Assembly: GCF_003481825.1 (NCBI RefSeq)
Contig: NZ_QULW01000001.1
Coordinates: 248,001-312,000 of the forward strand
Source of the DNA: Clostridium sp. OM02-18AC
GTDB lineage: Bacteria; Bacillota; Clostridia; Lachnospirales; Lachnospiraceae
Direction: 5' to 3'
DNA: 64,000 nt
Shown here: positions 60,909 to 64,000 of the stretch, piece by piece
How the letters are laid out: every line of letters begins with the position of its first letter
Numbering within the stretch: the stretch's first letter is position 1
Translations under genes and position numbers: made by a program
The notes under the pieces: generated by a model
The model's database searches: none
What the model saw: only the letters and a program-made list of their open reading frames with translations
Told to the model about the DNA's origin: nothing

Positions 60909-62358
60909 CTCAAACTTCCCACACCATTTGGTGTGTTTAACATTGAAAAATCAATATTTTAACCCATAAAAAAGACATAAACCGCTCGCTAGTGGTATAA
61001 TTGAGTTGACGAAAAACAATTACACAGCAAGGAGATTTATGCCATGTCAAGTATACCACGTAATTCCCAAAACGAAAACAATGTTTTAGATTTTGTCACA
61101 AATTTTATCGCGGAGTTTCATATAGGCAAGCTTTTGTTTAAGAGCAATGCCGGAAAAGAAAAGGGGATTCCGGTAATGGATATCTTTCGCTATCTATTTT
61201 GCCTCCTTTTTTCTGACAGAAGCATGTATATGCAGCGAAAAACAGGCATATTTAAGGAAGATTTTTCTAAAAATACCGTCTATCGCTTTATAAATAGTCC
61301 GAAGACGAACTGGCAAAGGTTTACAACACTGCTTTCTGCAAATATCGTCAATGATTTTATGAAGCCACTGACTTCCGAAGACCGCAAGGACGTATTCATT
61401 ATCGATGATAGCCTGTTTGACCGGTCACGTTCTAAGAAAACAGAACTTCTTGCAAAAGTCTTTGATCACTGCTCGATGAAATATAAGCGTGGCTATCGTA
61501 TGCTGACACTTGGTGCAGCTTGGCTGGTCTGATGGAAATTCCTTTGTTTCAATTAATCATTGCTTTCTCTCAGCTGCAGATGACAAAAATCTTCTGTGCA
61601 GAGCTGAATGCTATGATGGACGTTCCCTTGCCAGGAAACGAAGAAGTCAATCCCGGCGGAAAGCTACTGATGTCATGGTCGAACTGATCCATTCTGTTCA
61701 GAAAGCAGGGATTGCTGCAAAATACGTTGTTTTTGACAGTTGGTTTTCTTCTCCAAAGACAATCCAGGCTTTAAAAAAGGAAGAAAATCTGGATATCATT
61801 GCCATGATCAAGAAAAGCAGCAAGATCAAATCTGGATACCAAGATAAAAATCTGAATATCAAGGAAATCTACAGTCGTAATAAAAAGAGGCGTGGACGTT
61901 CCAGATATCGGCATATGGGATATTGAAGTTTTCTTCAAATCCTGCAAATCGTATCTTCATCTGGAGAAAGAATGCAGAAGCACATCTTATGATGCCTTAA
62001 ATGCTCATATTGCCATCGTTTTTACAAGATACATGATGCTGTCTATCGCACAAAGACGTAATACAGATGAGAAAACCATCTGTGAACTATTTTTCTGCCT
62101 ACTGGATGAATTGGATGATATCACATTCAGCCAATCCATGAGGATTATTATAGATGCCCTAATGGATGCTGTTATGGAATACTTTCATATAACAGAAAGT
62201 CAGTTGGAAGAATTTACATCCAACTTTATTTGACGACTGCCAAAATATATGCAACAGGCATTATGCTATGCTTAAAATGCCTGTCAGAATGTTAATTTAT
62301 GAGTTAAAGTATTGATTTTTCAAGGTGCGAGCCCCATTTTTTATGTGGGAAGTTTGAG
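60909..62358 (+). mobile_element. IS4-like insertion sequence, decayed
   Basis: The ends CTCAAACTTCCCACA (60909-60923) and TGTGGGAAGTTTGAG (62344-62358) are a 15-bp perfect inverted repeat. A second internal pair, TTGAAAAATCAATA near 60943 and TATTGATTTTTCAA near 62311, continues the match, so the terminal repeats extend imperfectly to about 75 bases. The transposase is broken in several places. TSD is not certain (TTAA-like flanks). Confidence 0.85.
61044..62233 (+). pseudogene. Transposase of the IS4-like element, three frames
   Basis: The frame from 61044 (GGAGATTT before the ATG) gives the first DDE residue (IIDDSLFDRS). It shifts frame near 61510-61532, and the next frame carries VVFDSWF (second Asp). 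Another break near 61915 loses about 50 residues before WDIEVFFKSCKSYLHLE, which has the catalytic Glu region, and runs to 62233. The parts fit one IS4-type transposase with at least two lesions, so the copy is inactive. Confidence 0.85.
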
Positions 62359-62413
62359 CTTAATTATTATAATCGAAATGGAGAAAAAGGTCAATGTATA
62401 TACAAACAAAAGA

Positions 62414-63672
62414 CACGACAAACGCATGAATGATTATCCCCTGTCAATTCTTTTTTTACTATATTTCATTTTTTTAAGCTTCTAAAAGTTCTTCCAGATA
62501 TTGAATCGGGTGCAAACTAACTACAAACCTTTTCTTTCTCATCGACAGCTTATGCCTTGTCATCTGTGCCGGTTTCAAAATACTCAGGCTCCATTTCCTT
62601 ATGATATTCAAATTTTGTGCTGCCAGCTTATCTATTGTTGTGTTCGCATCTTCCCGGAAGGTTACATCCAGATACCAGTGCATGCTTTCTATACTCCAGT
62701 GTCCTCTAACTGCACGGCTGACCTGTTCGATATCTGCCCTCAAACTGCTAATGAAATAACGATACTCTATGGCTGTATTGCCTTCCTTCTTCAGGGTTTT
62801 CTTTTCCATTATGATGCTGGACAGTCCTTTCCACTTCTTTTTTTGGCTTAACCACTTTATATCCTCTGTCTGATAATACTCCCTTATCTCGATCTGACCA
62901 TGTGCTTTTTCCTGGGTTTTTTTGTAATTACCTCTTTCACGGATCTCTTTTTGGAACTCTTCGTCTGAAAAGTATTCTTGTACATCTTCATACAGACTGT
63001 TTTGATTTCTCTTCAATGCCAGCACATAGTCTGCCCGTTTTTTCTTTATTTTCTCCGCTATTGCAGTCTGCGTTCCCATTGCATCGATTGTTACGATCTG
63101 GCCTTTTATCTGGATCTTGTCCAGCAATTCCGGGATCGCTACGATCTCATTGCTTTTTTCTTCAACTGCTTTTTGACCAAGGCAAAAACCATCCTCCTTA
63201 CTCCATGCTGATACAATGTGGGCCGCCTTCCCATCTCCTCTTTTATTGGAACGCATGGTTTTTCCATCGATACAGATGATCTTCTTCAACAGTTCCCCAT
63301 CGTCCTGATTTAAACGATCCTGCCATTTTCCATAGAGCTGCTGCAGGATTTCTGGTGATATCATTCCCATTACGCGTCTTATTGTATCATGAGATGGTAT
63401 TCCGTTTTTTAACTCTATATATTTGCGAAGATAATCCTGATAATTTTCTGCAAATAATGCCATTTCTACCCAGTCATCTGCATTTGCTAATGTTGCAAAC
63501 AACACAATAACAAGAATGTCCTTTAATGTATGACGAACTTTCCTTTGCTGACGATCATCTTTTATGTATTCCAGCCAATCTAATAATTCCTGCATGTATC
63601 AACGCCCCTTTTCTTTTAATTTTATCAGAAAAGGAGCGTGTTCACAATTTATTTACTCATGCGTTTGTCGTG
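62414..63672 (-). mobile_element. Complete ISAs1-family insertion sequence
   Basis: Ends CACGACAAACGCATGA (62414-62429) and its inverse (63657-63672) are perfect 16-bp inverted repeats. They are flanked by the 10-bp direct repeat AAACAAAAGA at 62404-62413 and 63673-63682, the target duplication. The length of 1.26 kb and the intact transposase show a recent insertion. The orientation is minus. Confidence 0.92.
62474..63595 (-). CDS. ISAs1 family transposase
   Basis: 373 residues, full length. The N-terminal region (DWLEYIKDDRQQRKVRHTLKDILVIVLFATLANADDWVEM) is typical of ISAs1 proteins. The DDE residues are the Asp of CIDGKTMRSN, the Asp of TIDAMGTQ and the Glu of HWSIESMHWYLDV. The HGQIEIREYY segment is conserved. 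It is complete and the element has intact ends and a target duplication, so it may still be active. Minus strand. Confidence 0.95.
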   Translation of the reverse strand: MQELLDWLEYIKDDRQQRKVRHTLKDILVIVLFATLANADDWVEMALFAENYQDYLRKYIELKNGIPSHDTIRRVMGMISPEILQQLYGKWQDRLNQDDGELLKKIICIDGKTMRSNKRGDGKAAHIVSAWSKEDGFCLGQKAVEEKSNEIVAIPELLDKIQIKGQIVTIDAMGTQTAIAEKIKKKRADYVLALKRNQNSLYEDVQEYFSDEEFQKEIRERGNYKKTQEKAHGQIEIREYYQTEDIKWLSQKKKWKGLSSIIMEKKTLKKEGNTAIEYRYFISSLRADIEQVSRAVRGHWSIESMHWYLDVTFREDANTTIDKLAAQNLNIIRKWSLSILKPAQMTRHKLSMRKKRFVVSLHPIQYLEELLEA

Positions 63673-63728
63673 AAACAAAAGATGTTTCTTTTAAATGTAT
63701 AAAAAAGTATGAAAAATGTAAAAAAATA

Positions 63729-63756
63729 TTGCAAAAAAGTATGAGTATGTTATAAT
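63729..63756 (+). promoter_or_regulatory. Putative promoter of the PTS operon
   Basis: TTGCAA (63729-63734), 16 bases, TATAAT (63751-63756). It lies 56 bases after the right ISAs1 duplication and drives the PTS IIA gene. Confidence 0.65.
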
Positions 63757-63760
63757 GAAC

Positions 63761-63786
63761 CTACATAAATATATATACATATGTAG
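63761..63786. promoter_or_regulatory. Palindrome downstream of the PTS promoter
   Basis: CTACATA (63761-63767) and TATGTAG (63780-63786) flank an AT-rich centre, overlapping the probable transcription start. It is a good operator candidate for the GntR/UTRA regulator encoded at 60163-60879. A related TGTATATATA stretch follows near 63814. Confidence 0.5.
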
Positions 63787-63869
63787 AGGAAAGAAATGTA
63801 AAATCGCCAATAATGTATATATATTACAAATAAATGTAAATATCAATAAAAAGAAGGGAGGATGGTGGG

Positions 63870-64000
63870 ATGAGGCATCTGCTGTTAGCTTCCCATGGCC
63901 CATTAGCAGGAGCTATACTGGAAAGTGCTTCGTTTATCTGTGGAAGTGCACTGATAAGTCCGGTAAAAACCATAATGGTCGCAAGAGAGGATTCAGGCGA
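63870..64000 (+). CDS. PTS mannose-family IIA component, 3' end outside the window
   Basis: The first 43 residues are visible. MRHLLLASHGPLAGAILESA contains the phosphorylated His9 in SHGPLA, the signature of EIIA-Man. This domain takes phosphate from HPr and passes it to IIB. GGAGGATGG is well placed before the ATG. It presumably starts a PTS operon whose GntR/UTRA regulator lies across the insertion sequences. Confidence 0.88.
   Translation, partial: MRHLLLASHGPLAGAILESASFICGSALISPVKTIMVAREDSG

Overview
The window looks like a piece of a Lachnospiraceae-type (gut Clostridia) chromosome. The evidence is moderate GC content, strong AGGAGG ribosome binding sites, a tyrosyl T-box leader, a C_GCAxxG_C_C family protein and close similarity in gene style to Blautia/Ruminococcus-like genomes. 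The genus is an inference and no rRNA or tRNA gene is present to fix it.

Bases 1 to about 23,260 are the late half of a siphovirus-type prophage. The order is terminase small and large subunits, portal, MuF-like minor capsid protein, scaffold, major capsid protein, head-tail connectors, tail tube, tail chaperones, tape measure, tail hub and adhesin, holin region and endolysin. The minor capsid protein carries an AT-rich C-terminal tail with a JAMM/MPN-like metal-binding motif and is followed by a small overlapping gene, an arrangement like polymorphic toxin plus immunity gene. Between the holin region and the endolysin lies an unannotated-looking 30-residue membrane peptide inside an Fst/par-like type I toxin-antitoxin layout: a sequestered Shine-Dalgarno, direct repeats, a shared terminator and a perfect convergent promoter. 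Integrase and repressor genes are not in the window.

Bases 23,270 to 41,600 are host genes. They start with a truncated oligopeptide permease remnant, an M24 peptidase and a frameshifted cyclophilin. Next come a MarR-controlled heterodimeric ABC exporter, an acetyltransferase, a MATE exporter, L-lactate dehydrogenase, a TetM-like GTPase fused to a Rae1/YacP-like NYN nuclease, and phosphoglycerate mutase. Two decayed genes (an amino-acid ABC ATPase and a MalY-type aminotransferase) follow a 170-bp hairpin element. A DUF1847 protein and an NhaC-type antiporter close the block.

Bases 41,800 to 55,750 hold DegV, a histidine kinase, a GerMN lipoprotein, ComEC, a convergent LytTR regulator, an SstT-type symporter, a TIGR00266 protein, a T-box with tyrS and a divergent second rsmH, and a DUF362 ferredoxin-like protein. 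The kinase, lipoprotein and ComEC genes are packed as one unit.

Bases 55,750 to 64,000 start with a graveyard of at least three unrelated gene relics. Two secreted proteins, a PHP phosphatase and a GntR/UTRA regulator follow. Two insertion sequences, one decayed IS4-like and one intact ISAs1-like with a 10-bp target duplication, separate the regulator from a mannose-family PTS IIA gene that runs off the window.
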